Source: Datisca glomerata (taxonomy: Eukaryota; Streptophyta; Magnoliopsida; Cucurbitales; Datiscaceae). Taken from it: 64,000 nucleotides of DNA. The translations under genes and the position numbers were made by a program. This document shows positions 25,128-37,562 of the stretch, piece after piece. The notes beneath the pieces were generated by a model. The model was not told the DNA's origin. It searched no databases and worked only from the letters and a program-made list of their open reading frames with translations. The stretch lies in assembly GCA_003255025.1 (NCBI GenBank), contig QANY01008042.1, positions 464,101-528,100 on the forward strand, read 5' to 3'. Each line of letters opens with the position of its first letter. Within the stretch, counting starts at the first letter, position 1.

Positions 25128-26355
25128 TGCCTCGAACCAGATCGAATACTGTCCTTAATGAAGGAAACATGAACTGGGATGAAGAGTCCCATCACCCTGC
25201 TCCCCCCAGCTGAGCTTCTTTGGACTATCCTAAGTCGAATGCAAGAAATGGAACAGAGAAACATCGAAACATTACACAACGTGTGGCAGGCGATGTAGGA
25301 ACAGATCGCTACATTACAATGGGAACTTGCACAGACACAAGGAGATCAAGTCATTCAGAACATTAATCGTGAGGGAAGGGAGATGGGAATGGGACAATGA
25401 AAATAGTAGGAAAATGCAGAATGAAGACGGGGAAGTTCAGTCCAAGGAAGATGAAAAGGAGGAGGCGAGAGAAATTCGCCAACCAAAAGTAATGACGGAA
25501 GCTGTCATGGAGGAGATGATGAAATTAAGGAGCCTGGGAAACAAGGGAAAAAACGACCTAGAATCAGTCACCAGGATTCCATTAAGTCCAGAAATCTTGG
25601 CCGCCCCAATTTCGAGGAAGTTCGTGGCACCTAAATTTAAATGTTATGAAGGAAAATCTAACCCTGTAGATCATGTTAGACGGTTTAAGCAAGTCATGGC
25701 ATTATACCAACATGAAGACGCTTTGATGTGCAAGATATTCCCCACACGTCTAGACGGGACTACACTTAAATGGTGTCACTCCCTCCATGCTCTATCTGTT
25801 ACTAACTTTACTGCCATGTCCACTGTCTTCTTGGTATAATATTCTACTTACCGAGCAATAATGGAGGACTCAAACTACATTTTGACCATATCTGCCCAGA
25901 AGGAAAAAGAAACACTTCGGGAATACACTCATAGATTCAGTGAGGAGATAGCCAAGGTAGAAAACTATGACGACAAAGTGGCAAGACTGGCTTTTAGATG
26001 GGGACTGGATCCGGAGTCAGTCTTCTTTGAAGATTTATCAAATCTATAACCTTTGACCATAACAGAGACTTTCCAAAGAACGCAAGCATGCATCGCGTTG
26101 GAAAAAGAAAAGAAAAACTTATTAAAACAGGCGAGACGACGGATTAATGAACCAAAGAAAGAAGAACGGAGCTCAAGTGTAGGAAGGAAGCAGAATCATA
26201 AAATAGAAAAAGAAAGTGGGCAGGGAGACTGCAAGCGAAACAGAATTATTACTCGAATGAAATACGCAGATGACATCCATCTTAGAGATAAATTCTACAC
26301 CGAGTTGTCTGTCTCGGTAAACCAAGTCTTGGAGATGATAAAAGATAAACCTTAG
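25128..26355 (+). pseudogene. gag of the Tat gypsy element, broken
   Basis: Gag forms the virus-like particle. A likely start is the ATG at 25128 (MPRTRSNT), soon followed by a stop. The retrotransposon gag domain is clear in 25600-26050 in two frames: FKCYEGKSNPVDHVRRFK, then a block with LDGTTLKWCHSL, then LREYTHRFSEEIAKVENYD. A basic Lys/Arg/Glu-rich tail follows (26053-26355). At least two frame changes (near 25839 and 26050) break it. The block order and spacing match the gag of Tat-type elements. Confidence 0.85.
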
Positions 26356-26689
26356 CTAAAAAGCCAGACCCCGCTTAGAAGGGAGCGAAACCACGCGGAT
26401 AAGACAAATACTGCTCATTCCACAGGAGAAACTGGCATTTTACAAAAGATTGCTTCCAGTTGAAGGATTATGTGGAGAAACTGGTGAAAGAAGGATAACT
26501 TAATCAATTCATGAAGAGAGAGGAACCAAAGTGGGAAGCTAAAATAAAAGTCCATGACAGAGGAATAAGGGATAATGGGAAGCAGCCGCTCCGAATAGTC
26601 GACACCATCATCACATTAAATGAACATCAGGGGACTACCAGAAAGGAGAGGAAATTATACAACAAACTGGAAGGAAGCCGGAAATAGGG

Positions 26690-29600
26690 AAGTACCGCCA
26701 ACGAAAACGAGAATCCCCCGTTCATTTTTGATGACATGGACTTAGATTATGATAGGTGCCACAACGACGCCTTAGTCATCTCAATACAAATGGGAGATTA
26801 TCTATTGAGAAGGGTGCTAATTGACTATGGGAGTGCCATCAAAATTCTCCATCAATCGACGCTCGAAAAGATGTCTATGGGAGAATGACAGTTATAAGGA
26901 CTACCGCAACCATTAGTAGGTTTCAACAGGACTGTGAGTTACTCAGAAGGGTTAAACAACCTTCCAGTTAGTGCAGAACCATTCAATTACCTCACCAAGT
27001 TCGTGGTGCTGGACACAACGTCCCCTTACAATGCTATTTTGGGAAGAACCCGATTACATAAAATGAGGGCAATGCCATCCACCTACTATCAAGTACTGAA
27101 ATATCCATCTTCTGAAGGGATTAGAATGATAAGAGGGAATCAAACTACCACCAAGATCTGGGCAATAACTGCATTAGAATCAGAAGGAAACAAAACACAG
27201 GAAAAACAGAAGAAAAGATGGTGGTTGCTGATGAACAATAGCAATCACAGAGGGAAGCGCAAGTGGGTTTGAGGTACGAAGCAGGAGAAGAAATCATAAT
27301 CGTTTTCTTAGATGAGGAAACTAAAAAAATGACAAATATTAGGGCTCACCTAGAGGAAACGGAAAAGGAAAGGTTGACTGACTTCCGACGTAGAAACAAA
27401 GACATTTTTACAACCCTGCTTAGGAGAACAAGTATACCGAAAAATATAATATCTCATCAACTGAATACTGACCCTTTTGTTAAACCTGTGAAGCATCGAA
27501 AAAGAAGTTTCACGCCAGAAAGAAACATGGCCATCAAAAAAGAAGTTGACAACTACTAAAAGTGGATTTCATCAGGGAAGTAGATTACCCAGAATGGCTC
27601 GCTAACGTTGTCATGGTAAAAAAGAAAAACGGGAAATGGAGGATTTGTGTAGACTTCACAGATCTGAACAAAGCCTACCCAAAAGACGAATATCCATTAC
27701 CCAGAATAGATAAGATGGTGGACGCTACCTCAGGACACAAACTTCTGAGCTTCATGGATGCCTTTTCATGATACAACCAGGTGAAAATGTTCCAACCTGA
27801 CCAAGAGAAAACATATTTCATAACTGAACATGATACTTTTTATTATAAGGTAATGCCTTTTGGTTTAAAAAATGCAGGTGCATGCTATCAAATGTTGGTA
27901 AATAAAATCTTTCGAGAACAGCTTGGGAAAACCATGGAAGTTTACGTAGATAACATGTTGGTGAAGAGTTGTGAGCGGAAGGATCACATCGAAAACCTTG
28001 GTGAGGCCTTTTCCATCTTGGAAAAAAATTCGATGAAGTTGTATCCAGAAAAATGCACCTTAATTCCTTGGCCACGGTTACGTAGCGAGGAATTAAGGTC
28101 AACCCTGATCAAGTGAAAGCCATAATGGAGAAGAAATTCCCACGAAACTAGAAAGTAATACAAGACTTAACAGGAAGATTGACGACATTAAATATATTTC
28201 TTTCAAAATTAACCGACAAGTGTAAACCATTATTTGCAAAGCTGAGGAAGAATTCAGCGGACGGATGGGATGACGAGTATGAGGAAGCTCTTAGCAAGAT
28301 AAAAGAATACTTGACAACTCCACCATTGTTATCAAAACCAAAGCTGGGGAACCTTTATACTTATGCGTAGCCGTCTCGCAGACAACTATCAACGCTGTTT
28401 TAATTAGAGAAGAAGAAAGGAAATAGAAGTTGGTCTACTTCATCGGTAAAAGTCGGGTAGCAGTCGAGACTCGTTACAAAAAGATGAAAAAATTGATAAT
28501 GGTCATTGTAATAGCGGCAAGAAAACTAAGGCCCTACTTTCAGGCACACACCGTAAAGATACTGACATACTCGCCAATTAGAAGTCTCCTACATTCACCC
28601 AAAATAAGCGGAAGAACGACAAAGTGGGCAATCGAGTTAAGCCAATACGAGATCCACTACGAGCCAAGACATCAATTAAAGGGAAAGCCTTCGCCTATTT
28701 TCTGGCAGACTTTACCATTGACGCCAAGGAGGAAGCAGAAAGCTGACAACAAGCAATTGAAATGGGACGTGAGAGGTATAGTTGATAGAGCCTCAAACAA
28801 TAAAAGGGCCAGAACGGGAGTGGGGCTGCGAACTCCGTTTGGCGAAATGCTCGAACACTCCATCTCATTCAGATTCAACGCCTCAAACATCAAAGCTGAA
28901 TACAAAGCCCTGCTAGTAGGAATCACTCAGTACATGAATTAGAGGTAAATGAAATAAAAATCTTTTGTGATTCAATGTTGATAGTAAAGAAAGTAACGAG
29001 GGAGTTCATGGCGAAAGACGAAAGAATGATTAGTTACCTACAACGGACAAATGGACTCCTCAAACAACTACAAAATTTGAAATCCACCATATCCCAAGAG
29101 CGGAAAATGGGCACGCGGATGCATTGGCCAATTTGGGGTCCTCATTGTAACTCCCATAAAAGAAAAGCTTACCAGTTGAATTTCTGAAAAGACCAAGCAT
29201 CACAGCCAAATAAGTAGCAGACGTGGAAGCTGGGGAGGAGCCAAGTTGGCAGAATGACGTGATACATTGCTTGAATGATGGAATCCTACCTCGGGACAAA
29301 ATTCATGCAAGGAAAATTCAACAACAGAGTGATAGGTATTGCATAGTTAATGATTCATTGTCTAAACGGTCTTTTTCAGAGTCATATCTGAAGTGCCTAA
29401 AAGAAAAGGAAGCCGAATACGTGTTAACAAAAATTTACGAAGGGGTGTGCAAGAATCATACCAGGGGCAGATCTCTAGCTAAGAAAGTACTAAATGAAGG
29501 ATGTTACTGGCCGAAATTGCGACAATGTCAACGATTTTCCCCCATGATAAAATTGGCCATAGGAGAACTTAACACCATGACAAGCCCTTGGCCATTCATG

Positions 29601-30410
29601 GAGTGAGCTCTAGACATCGTCGGACCACTCCCCATGGCACCCGCTCAGTTGACACTGTCTACTTCACCAAGTGGATTGAGGTAGAAGCCTTTGCTAGGAT
29701 TCATGAAGAAGAAGTAAGTGGATTCCTGTAAACAAATATAGTATGCAGATACAGAATTCCTCGGGTCTTAGTATCTGACAATGGGCTTCAATTTACCGAA
29801 AATGTGGTAATGACTTTTTGTGAAGATCTGTAAATTACCAACCGGTTCTCTACACCCTACTACCCACAAGGAAACGGACATGCTGAAAGGTCAAATTGAA
29901 TCATACTTAACAACATGAAGAAATGCTTAGAGTCAGCAAAGAGAAAATGAGTAGAAGAATTACCGGCAATACTGTAGGCATATCAAAAAACTCCCATAGA
30001 GGCAACATGAGAAACACCATTTGCCTTAACCTACGAAACATAAGCAGTTTATACCCATGGAAATAGAAAATCCAACTCTGAGATCAGAACTAACTGAATA
30101 GAAAAATGAAGAACTCATGAAAGGAAGTCTTGATTTGTCAGAAGAAAGAAGGGAAACGGTGCTCGTGCAGATAACTAATTACAATTAGAAAAGGAAATCC
30201 TACTTCCAGAAACAATTAGAAGACGGGAATTCCAGAAAGGAGATTTAGTTTTAAAAAAAGATCGTTCAGACAGAAAGTTTTGTCCGTCTTGGGGAGGCCC
30301 TTTCATCATCAAAATAGTGGGCGGAAGCGACTACTATCACCTCATGACAGAGGAAGGAGCAGAATTGGAAAAACTCTGAAACACCAGTTACCTTAATAAA
30401 TACTTCGTTT
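26690..30410 (+). pseudogene. pol of the Tat gypsy element (PR, RT, RNase H, aRNase H, integrase), broken
   Basis: Domains in order. Protease at about 26720-27060, where the catalytic D-S/T-G reads DYG and is followed by NAILGRTRLH. RT at 27560-28110 (WLANVVMVKKKNGKWRICVD, then VMPFGLKNAGACYQ). The RT catalytic box reads YVDN instead of YVDD, which removes an active-site aspartate. RNase H at 28330-28690. A second, archaeal-type RNase H-like domain at 28740-29190. Integrase zinc-binding region at 29410-29520 (NHTRGRSLAKKVLNEGCYWP) and core with SDNGLQF at about 29775, followed by a GPF-type C-terminus at 30290-30330. Stops interrupt nearly every domain. The element cannot make its own enzymes. 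Confidence 0.88.
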
Positions 30411-30527
30411 AAATTCTTGAATATTATTGCAATATAAAAATTCTCCTATGGTTTTTTCCCTTAAGGGTTTTCCATGTAAATAATTGATGTCAATTTTTTC
30501 CTTCTTTCTCATCCTGCAAAAAAAAAG

Positions 30528-30798
30528 GTCGACGACCTAGACGCCTAAGCCCTTGGGAGTAGGAAAATCCTTCTCTCTAAATGTGGAAAAATGAGTAATG
30601 ACCTGGCCTGAAAGCCTAAGTCATCAAGGGCGGAAAAAAAACCACTCTCTAAAATGTAAATTTGGTTGACGTTTAAAAGCTTAAAGCCTTGAGAGCGGGG
30701 ACACCTACTCTCTAAAAAAAATAAAAATTGAAAAAAGGTCGGCGACCTAGATTCCTAAGCCTTTGAGAGCGGGAAGAACTTTCTCTCTAAAATGTGGA
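30528..30798. repeat. Four tandem repeats in the 3' region of the gypsy element
   Basis: Imperfect units of about 68 bp start near 30528, 30597, 30663 and 30736. Each has GGTCGRCGACCTAG-like and CCTAAGCCYTTGRGAGYGGG-like blocks and ends with TCTCTCTAAAATGTGG. Such arrays between pol and the 3' LTR are common in Tat-group elements. Confidence 0.85.
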
Positions 30799-31259
30799 AA
30801 GGAAAACAAAAGATGAAACGCAATGCAAGGAACGAGAAAATAAAAACTCAAAAGAAGATGGAAACGAAAAAACTCTTCCGTTCTAAACAGAAAACAACTC
30901 AGAAAGCAGGGAAAAGACTATAAGCAAAAAATCCTTTAAATTGGTGAAGTCTAAACTTAAATTGTTATTGGGAATAACTTGGATTCTAGAAATTTCTACG
31001 TGCTAAAATGCCGAGTTACTTAATAATTCTTCTTCAAAGCATTTGAAAAATTATTCGATTGAAAAAGGTTAAAAGTACAAAACTTCTAAGTTCTACTTTA
31101 CTTACTAAAATCTTGCTAAGTATAACTGGTAAACTTATGAAGCATGACAAAAAGAGAGAGTCGTTTCCTTGATAAACAAGAAAATTATAAAAGGACTTAA
31201 AAAGAAAAGATACAAAATACAAAGTAAAAATTGTAGGAAAGAAAAAGAAGACTAAGACT

Positions 31260-33409
31260 CATCCACAAGGACGATCCCAACGACAGGAAGGTCCGCGGCG
31301 CCCATAATGTCCTCCGCGATGAGAACACTAGCTTCTTCAGGCGAGGGGATTGTGGCTTCCTCAGAAGCGGGAACATTCTTGGGAGTCGCCTCCGCCTCAG
31401 CTTCAGTGGCCCCTTCCAGAGTGACCTCGGGGGAAGGTTCTCCTTTCCATCCTTTTACCTGACAAGGTAAACCTTCTTCTCGCCCTTGTTGAAGAGAGTT
31501 TGATAAATGTCATCAGTCTCCTCCTCTCTTCGCTCGGCCTCTTCCCGGACGACTTTATTAGCTGCCAGCCTCTCTTCCACAATTTTTAAATTTTCAAAGG
31601 AAAGAGTCTGGAACCTCTCAGACTCCTTAAGAGCCTCATTCGCAGCCCTTAAAAACTCTGCAAGTCTAGAGTGCTCTGCTGCCGTGACTACTGCTCCTCG
31701 AGCTAACTCTTTAACTGTACTCTAGAGCTCGGCTTCTCTTTTAGAGAATCGCTCGATTTCAGCCCTCTGAGTCTCGAGAACCCTGTGGTTGCTCTCGATC
31801 TCCCTGTTCCACTGAGCAACCGTCTGCTCATTTGCTAGGAAATGCTCTTGAAGACTGTTGTGGAAGATAATGGCCTAAGAAAAATACAAAAGGAAACATA
31901 ACTCAATAAAATGAAGGAAGATGACAAATAAAGAAAGCATGAAGAAAAGGAAAGATAATACCTTCATCAAGCCATGGCTTAGGGAACAGAGCTGGTTCTC
32001 AACAGACATATTGCGGGCTACTGCCATGTCCGTGTCCGACTGGAGCTCGCAGAGCACAATGGGAGCTGAGCAGGGGTCACCCAGGAAGCTGACGGAAGCA
32101 GGGACCTGGGTGACCTAATGAAAATGCTTCCATCTCCACAAGAAAGGGTCTTCGCCTACTCCCACAGAATCGAAAGGCTGTACGGGAGTTGAATCCCGTT
32201 GTGCAGGGGGCGAAGTAAAAAAATGCTGCTAGGAAGTCTCAGCCGCAACAAAAGGGCGATGAGGAATGGTCGAAGGTGAAAAATGGACAGTTGAAGTCTC
32301 GTTGGAAGCATGAGAAAGGTCCACTTGGGAAGTGCTGGAGCCTCGCTCCTCATACAGACGTTTCTTTCTTCCTTAACAATGTCCCTGATTATAATACTCC
32401 TCAGACGCGCACACATTGACATAACACTCACTTTAAAGTTTCGAAGTAGATTCTCCCATTTCGCGTCTTCTCGTTCAGAACCAAGAGAAATGGAAGTACT
32501 GGAAACAAAAATTGGAGACTGTGAACTAAGAGTACCTAGTGGAATTTCATGAGAAGACGAAGGAGATGATGTGGACGGCTGTGCTAAGGACATAGGCATT
32601 TCGCGAAGGGGTGAAGCTTGTTTGTCTTTCGGGACAAAGGCAACATTGATTTCCCGTCTCAGATCTAAGAGATCATCCTAATCCCGTCCACGAATGTTGA
32701 ACGTGACTTAGATCTTTTCCCTGGACTCCTGGGATAAATATGGAGGTTTGTTCCTTTTGTTATATACAAAACAAAGAAAAGGAAAGAAAGTTAGCAAAGA
32801 TAAACAAGAAAATGGGAAAACAGAAAGCGAAAGAAATGGTAATTGGAGCTCTGACGACTTACCGTAGGCTCCCCATCTACGGGGAATCATCCAGCAACCA
32901 TCACCACTGCAGGTCCCTCCTATCTGGTGAACGTCCCGTTCCCAACCCTTGTCCCATTTTGGGATCCCGATGATCATTTTTCTTCTCTTAGCACCGGGGC
33001 GAGGGGTCATATAGTAATATTCAGACTCGGTGCGATACTTGATGATGTAACATGCTCTAAGTTCGTCTACCCCTAAATCTAAACCGTGCCTCCTATTCAA
33101 GGCTTCAAAATTAAGTAAAATCCTATATGAACTAGGGGTAAACTGAGACAGAACTAATTTACAGGTGTGGAAGAATTTTTGAAAGAGAGGAGAGACAGGA
33201 AGCTTAAGTCCCAAGGCTATATACATGAGGCTTAAGGTTATTTGGTATGGACGGCTACAGGGGTGGCATGCATGCTCGCTTTCATTTAAACTGCACACTA
33301 TGTTAGGGGGAAAGACATCATGGTGAGAATCTAAATAATGCTCTAACTCGGCCTGGTTTTTAACCAAAGGTACATGTGGTTTAAACTTACAAGTGTTGCC
33401 TCGCGTCAT
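31260..33409 (-). pseudogene. Antisense gene of the Tat element: Transposase_28-like domain and coiled coil
   Basis: Read opposite to gag-pol. It starts at about 33409 (MTRGNTCKFKPHVPL). Residues 20-180 carry the conserved region known as the putative gypsy-type transposon domain (PF04195 type): LPVSPLFQKFFHTCKLVLSQ, then LNFEALNRRHGLDLG. The frame runs to about 32862 and meets a GTAAGT donor, so an intron seems likely. It resumes near 32760 with a Ser/Pro-rich linker, and the segment 31900-31440 is a charged coiled coil (NREIESNHRVLETQRAEIER). Stops (for example near 31722) and frame changes mean it is now broken. The function of this antisense protein is unknown. Confidence 0.72.
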
Positions 33410-33992
33410 GGATGGAGAAGAACGGATTTTGGGCAAGAAATTTAGAAACAAGATGAAGAAGAAGAAGATAGAGAGGGAGAATATCTTACCAAGAAAAGAT
33501 GAAGGTAGGAAGAAATGAAGATGGAGAATGCTTAAGTAGGCTGCGGATTTGAAAAGAAAATAAAAACGTGCTCCATGAATTTTTGGAAACGAGAATCTGA
33601 ATGTGCATTTCTGGAAAGGCACAACTGACAGGACATAACCATCGCCTGCGCCAGCGAATGGCACGACGACAGATAGAAAAAGGCACAGAAACAAAGCACA
33701 TGTCGCTCAAAGCAATTGAAAGCGGGAAAATGAAGAGGCAAAATATTGATAACGAAAAGCTGCTTTACGGGAAAGATGTCAGCATGAATGGGAAACGAAG
33801 CGCCATCATAGGGAATACACGCATCATTCTTGATTTAATTATCATTATATGTATCTGTTTGTTATTTCCAAAGAAATGCGGGTTCCCAAGAAAAGACGAG
33901 ATGATTTTTGTAAAGGCGTATACAAATCAAAATTTCTCATCACTACACATCAATAAGTGAAGCTTTATTGAGTGTAATGGGCTGCAAATTAA

Positions 33993-34901
33993 TAGGGAAA
34001 AAAACACCCAAGACACGTGTACGGAAAGAACGAATCTTGATGGGACGCGTGGACCATGACATGGAAAAATCGGGGCTAGGCGGGAAAAGAAAAGTGACAT
34101 GAACAGATCATGAGGAATGAGCTCTAAATGGAAAGAAACTCTAAACATGAAGGAGTTCTAAATGGGAAGGAGCTCTAAATGGGAAGAAGCTCTAAATAGG
34201 AAGAAGCTCTAAACGGGGAGGCGTTCTAAACGTGAAGGAACTCTAAAGAGGGGAAAGTGCATGGAAGCGGGAAACCTCATCAGAACGGGAAAAGTAGACC
34301 GGTTAACGGAAAAAAGCTGACAGAGGACTCGAGCCTTTAAGAACGGGAAAAGACTGATGAGGGACCCACGCCTCTAGAATGCAGAAGGTACTCGCTGAAC
34401 TGTGCAAGAACGGAAAAAGAAGAAAAGCCAGAACAGATGAAAGGGATAAGAAATAAACAATAAAAAGACTGGGATTAATTGAATAAACTGAATAACTCGG
34501 ATGAGGGAAATTGGTAGGCCATCAAGTGGCTGTGGTTGATTGTTCAAAACCACAAGAAATCAGTAAGTGATTGTGACTGATTGGTGGCTGAGCGTGACTG
34601 ATGAAAAACGAGAAAGGGAAATTGACCCATACCTAGCATGGTACTCCCAATGAACAAGTGTAATCCTTAGGTATAATAAATACCTCAATTTATATTATTA
34701 TTTTAATCAACTCATGTTATTTGGAGAGTATATACAAAGCAAATGAATTAAATAAAAAGTACACATTCAATACAATTAAAAAACAAGCTCAACTCAGACC
34801 CTTCGCTCCATGCATTCTCTCTCTTTCTAATTAATACTTATATAAATTAATCATTATCGATATTCTTCCACTATCCCTGATTAAACAAAAAAAATCATTT
34901 A
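33993..34901 (+). repeat. 3' LTR of the Tat-type gypsy element
   Basis: Full-length partner of 24162-25062, including the CTCTAAAC-unit array (34120-34240). The TATA region has drifted (GTATATACAAAG, where the 5' LTR has CTATATAAGACC). Confidence 0.88.
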
Positions 34902-35465
34902 TATATATATATAAACAACTCTTGATCAGAATGTATGTTAATAATAAGAAGTGGATGGTGGTGTGGACACAATGGCGTATGCATCTCTCAACCCATTTCA
35001 GTTGGTGGAATTCAGGGTCCCTAAGATTGGCTATATATGTTTAACACACTCTTTCATTAGACCTTACTGTGATGTGACCCACTGACCTAAAAGGAATCAA
35101 TCTGTCTTACCCTTTTTCATGATCCTAATTTAATTAACTATATCTTTTTTCTACATCATATCCTTAACTACTCTTGATTAACTTAATGATTTAGTTTAGT
35201 TAATTTGTTCTTTATAATAATTTTTAGTCTGTCTATCTTCATTTGTTACTTTCAACTCATCAAGGATTCAAGAGATTTTTCTATTTGGTCTTAATTAATT
35301 AGCCTTTTGCCAATTATAATTTCTCTTTTTGATTGAAAATATCTAATCACAGTACTATACATTGAAAGATAATCATTGAAAACCTACAAAACAAAGGGCA
35401 GGACAGAGCATAGAGATATATGGTTCCTCATAAATCATCAGTCCTATGTTTAAATCAGCAAGAAG
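34902..35465. other. AT-rich intergenic DNA
   Basis: It starts with a TA microsatellite (about 34900-34912). I see no gene or element. Confidence 0.45.
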
Positions 35466-36210
35466 AGGATAGGGAATATTATAATTAATATGCATGAAAT
35501 AATTAATATGGAGAAATAATTAATTAATAATGATGAGTTTTTATCTTGGGTCTGAAGGGAAGGTAAAGAGAGAAAGGGAAGATGAAAAAGTGCATGTGAG
35601 AAAAAAGTGAAGAACAAAAAAGCAAATTATGCACACTCCTTTATTTTTTTGTCCTTCTTAAATACCGTCAAGATAACTGTATTTAAACTACACTGAATAT
35701 AAAATTAGGTATATGTAAAACAAATGAATTATATTTTTATGTACTTTGTTTATATTGCATATAACTGATCATATGTATAAATATATCTTTCCGGTACGAT
35801 ATAGCTTGCCGGTACTTTAGAATTTTCATTTACTCTTTCATGAATTTGATCTTTTTCTTCAGACAAGTTTTCTAATTAGCTCAAATTCTTAATTATATTC
35901 CCTCTTATTGAACACTAATGACTCATATTCCCTTGTCCCTAATCCCTAATCAAAAGGCTCTCATTGTGCAAATAAGCACCAACCCACTAATGAAAATGAA
36001 AAATGCTCTCTCGCTGCCTGTCTTTATCTATCTCTGTCTCTCACCACTATACACACGAATTCATAAAAGAGATGTTCGAATTGAAGTGATAGGGAATATT
36101 TGCATGATGAAATTCATTTCTTAAATCATAATTCTTAGAAACCAGAAGATGGGTTTAATTATTGTATCCTGTTATTAGATTAGATAGGACGATGTTATGC
36201 TTATGATTAT
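35466..36210 (+). repeat. Segmental duplication, left copy
   Basis: It aligns in the same orientation with 61543-62170. Shared stretches include TTAATATGGAGAAATAAT, GAAGAACAAAA and GCAAATAAGCACCAACCCAC, in the same order but with indels. No protein-coding content is evident. The two copies flank the nested transposon block. Confidence 0.85.
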
Positions 36211-36406
36211 CAAACAGTAAGGTTGCAGTTCAAAGGTCAGAGGATTAAAGTTGACTTGACTCCACTCCAGGCTCAACTTCTTCATCAACTTGATTCCATG
36301 ATTCTCTTCCATCACTTTCATTGTTTTCTTTTCTGTTGGCAGATAAAAAAGAACATGCCTATGTACCCTCCATTTTCAATCACTAGATGTATGTCGTCTG
36401 CCTCCC

Positions 36407-37562
36407 GGGTTATTTGAAAAATTATATCATCTTTAATTTGATTAGAAAAATTTATATCAATTTTTAAAAATAAAAAGTTTTATATCACTGGTCCACTAAC
36501 TTTATATCATCACTTGCAATCTCTCTTCCCTCATCATTTTTTTCTTTCTCAATGTACATGTCAAATCAATTTAATAATATTTTATTTATTTTTCAATGAA
36601 ATTTTTTCTTCTATTTGAAGGGTTCAAATAGTTTTTTATGACTACTTGACCCTTCAAGTAATTATTTTTTTCTTTAAGTAGTTATTTATGATTACTTAAA
36701 GGGTTTAAGTAATTATTTTTTTTGTCAGTCAATTATACATACACCAGGTGACTACTTGAAGGCTTCAAATAGTTGTTTATGACTACTTGGACCCCTCAAG
36801 TAGTTATTTTTTGTGACTACTTGAAGGTATCAAGTAGTTTTTTATGACTACTTGAACCCTTCAAGTAGTCACCTAATGTCTAGGTTGCTGACTGACGAAA
36901 AAAATAAATACTTAAAGAGTTCAAGTAGTCATAAAAAATTACTTGAACCCTTAAGATACTCAATCTTCATTTTTTCTGTAAAAATACTCAAGTAGTCATA
37001 AAAAACTACTTGAAAGGTTTAAGTAGACATAAAAAATTACTTAATACCTTCAAATAGTCACTAGTGTTTGAGTTGCTGACTGATTAAACAAAAAACAACT
37101 ACTTGAAGGGTTCAAGTAGTCATAAACAACTATTTGAACCATTCAAGTAGTCATAAACAATAACTTTGAACCTTTTAAGTAGTCATACACAACTACTTGA
37201 ACCCTTCAAGTAGTCATAAACAACTACTTGAATAAACAACTACTTGAACCCTTCAAGTAGTTATAAACAATTACTTGGACCCTTCAAGTAGTTATAAACA
37301 ACTACTCATCCTTCAAGTAGTCACTTGGTGTATGAGTGTTGACTAATAAAAATAATTACTTGAAGGGTTCAAGTACTCATAAGAAGATATTATTAAATTG
37401 ATTTGACTTGTGCGAAAGAAAAAGAAATGATGAGGGAAAAGAGAGATTGCAAGTGATGATGTGAAGTTGGTGGGTCATAGAAGGTATAAAATTCTTTGTT
37501 TTGAGAAATGAGTATACAATTTCTTAGCAAAATTGAAAATTGTATAATTTTCCAAATAACCC
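36407..37562. mobile_element. Mutator-like foldback element with long terminal inverted repeats
   Basis: The ends GGGTTATTTGAAAAATTATA (left) and GGGTTATTTGGAAAATTATA (right, read inward) open inverted repeats of about 190 bp (36407-36600 against 37370-37562). These include a nearly identical block CATCATCACTTGCAATCTCT. The interior is made of repeated palindromic units (ACTACTTGAACCCTTCAAGTAGT and variants). No transposase is present. TIR length and terminal GGG suggest a non-autonomous Mutator-like element. I found no matching 8-11 bp target duplication, so the class is inferred. Confidence 0.75.

Larger units (their letters stand above)
24162..34901 (+). mobile_element. Ty3/gypsy LTR retrotransposon, Tat lineage, decayed
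   Basis: A complete but dead 10.7-kb element: LTR, gag, protease, reverse transcriptase, RNase H, an additional RNase H-like domain, integrase, tandem repeats, an antisense gene, LTR. The dual RNase H layout, the long 3' region with tandem repeats and the antisense ORF are traits of the Tat group (Ogre/Retand-like). Many stops and frameshifts break gag-pol. The two LTRs differ by numerous substitutions and small indels, so the insertion is old. Confidence 0.88.

Noticed and set aside
36600..37385. CRISPR-like array because of regularly spaced repeats
   Set aside because: Units are palindromic with variable spacing and no unique spacers, in a plant nuclear context; a foldback element explains it.
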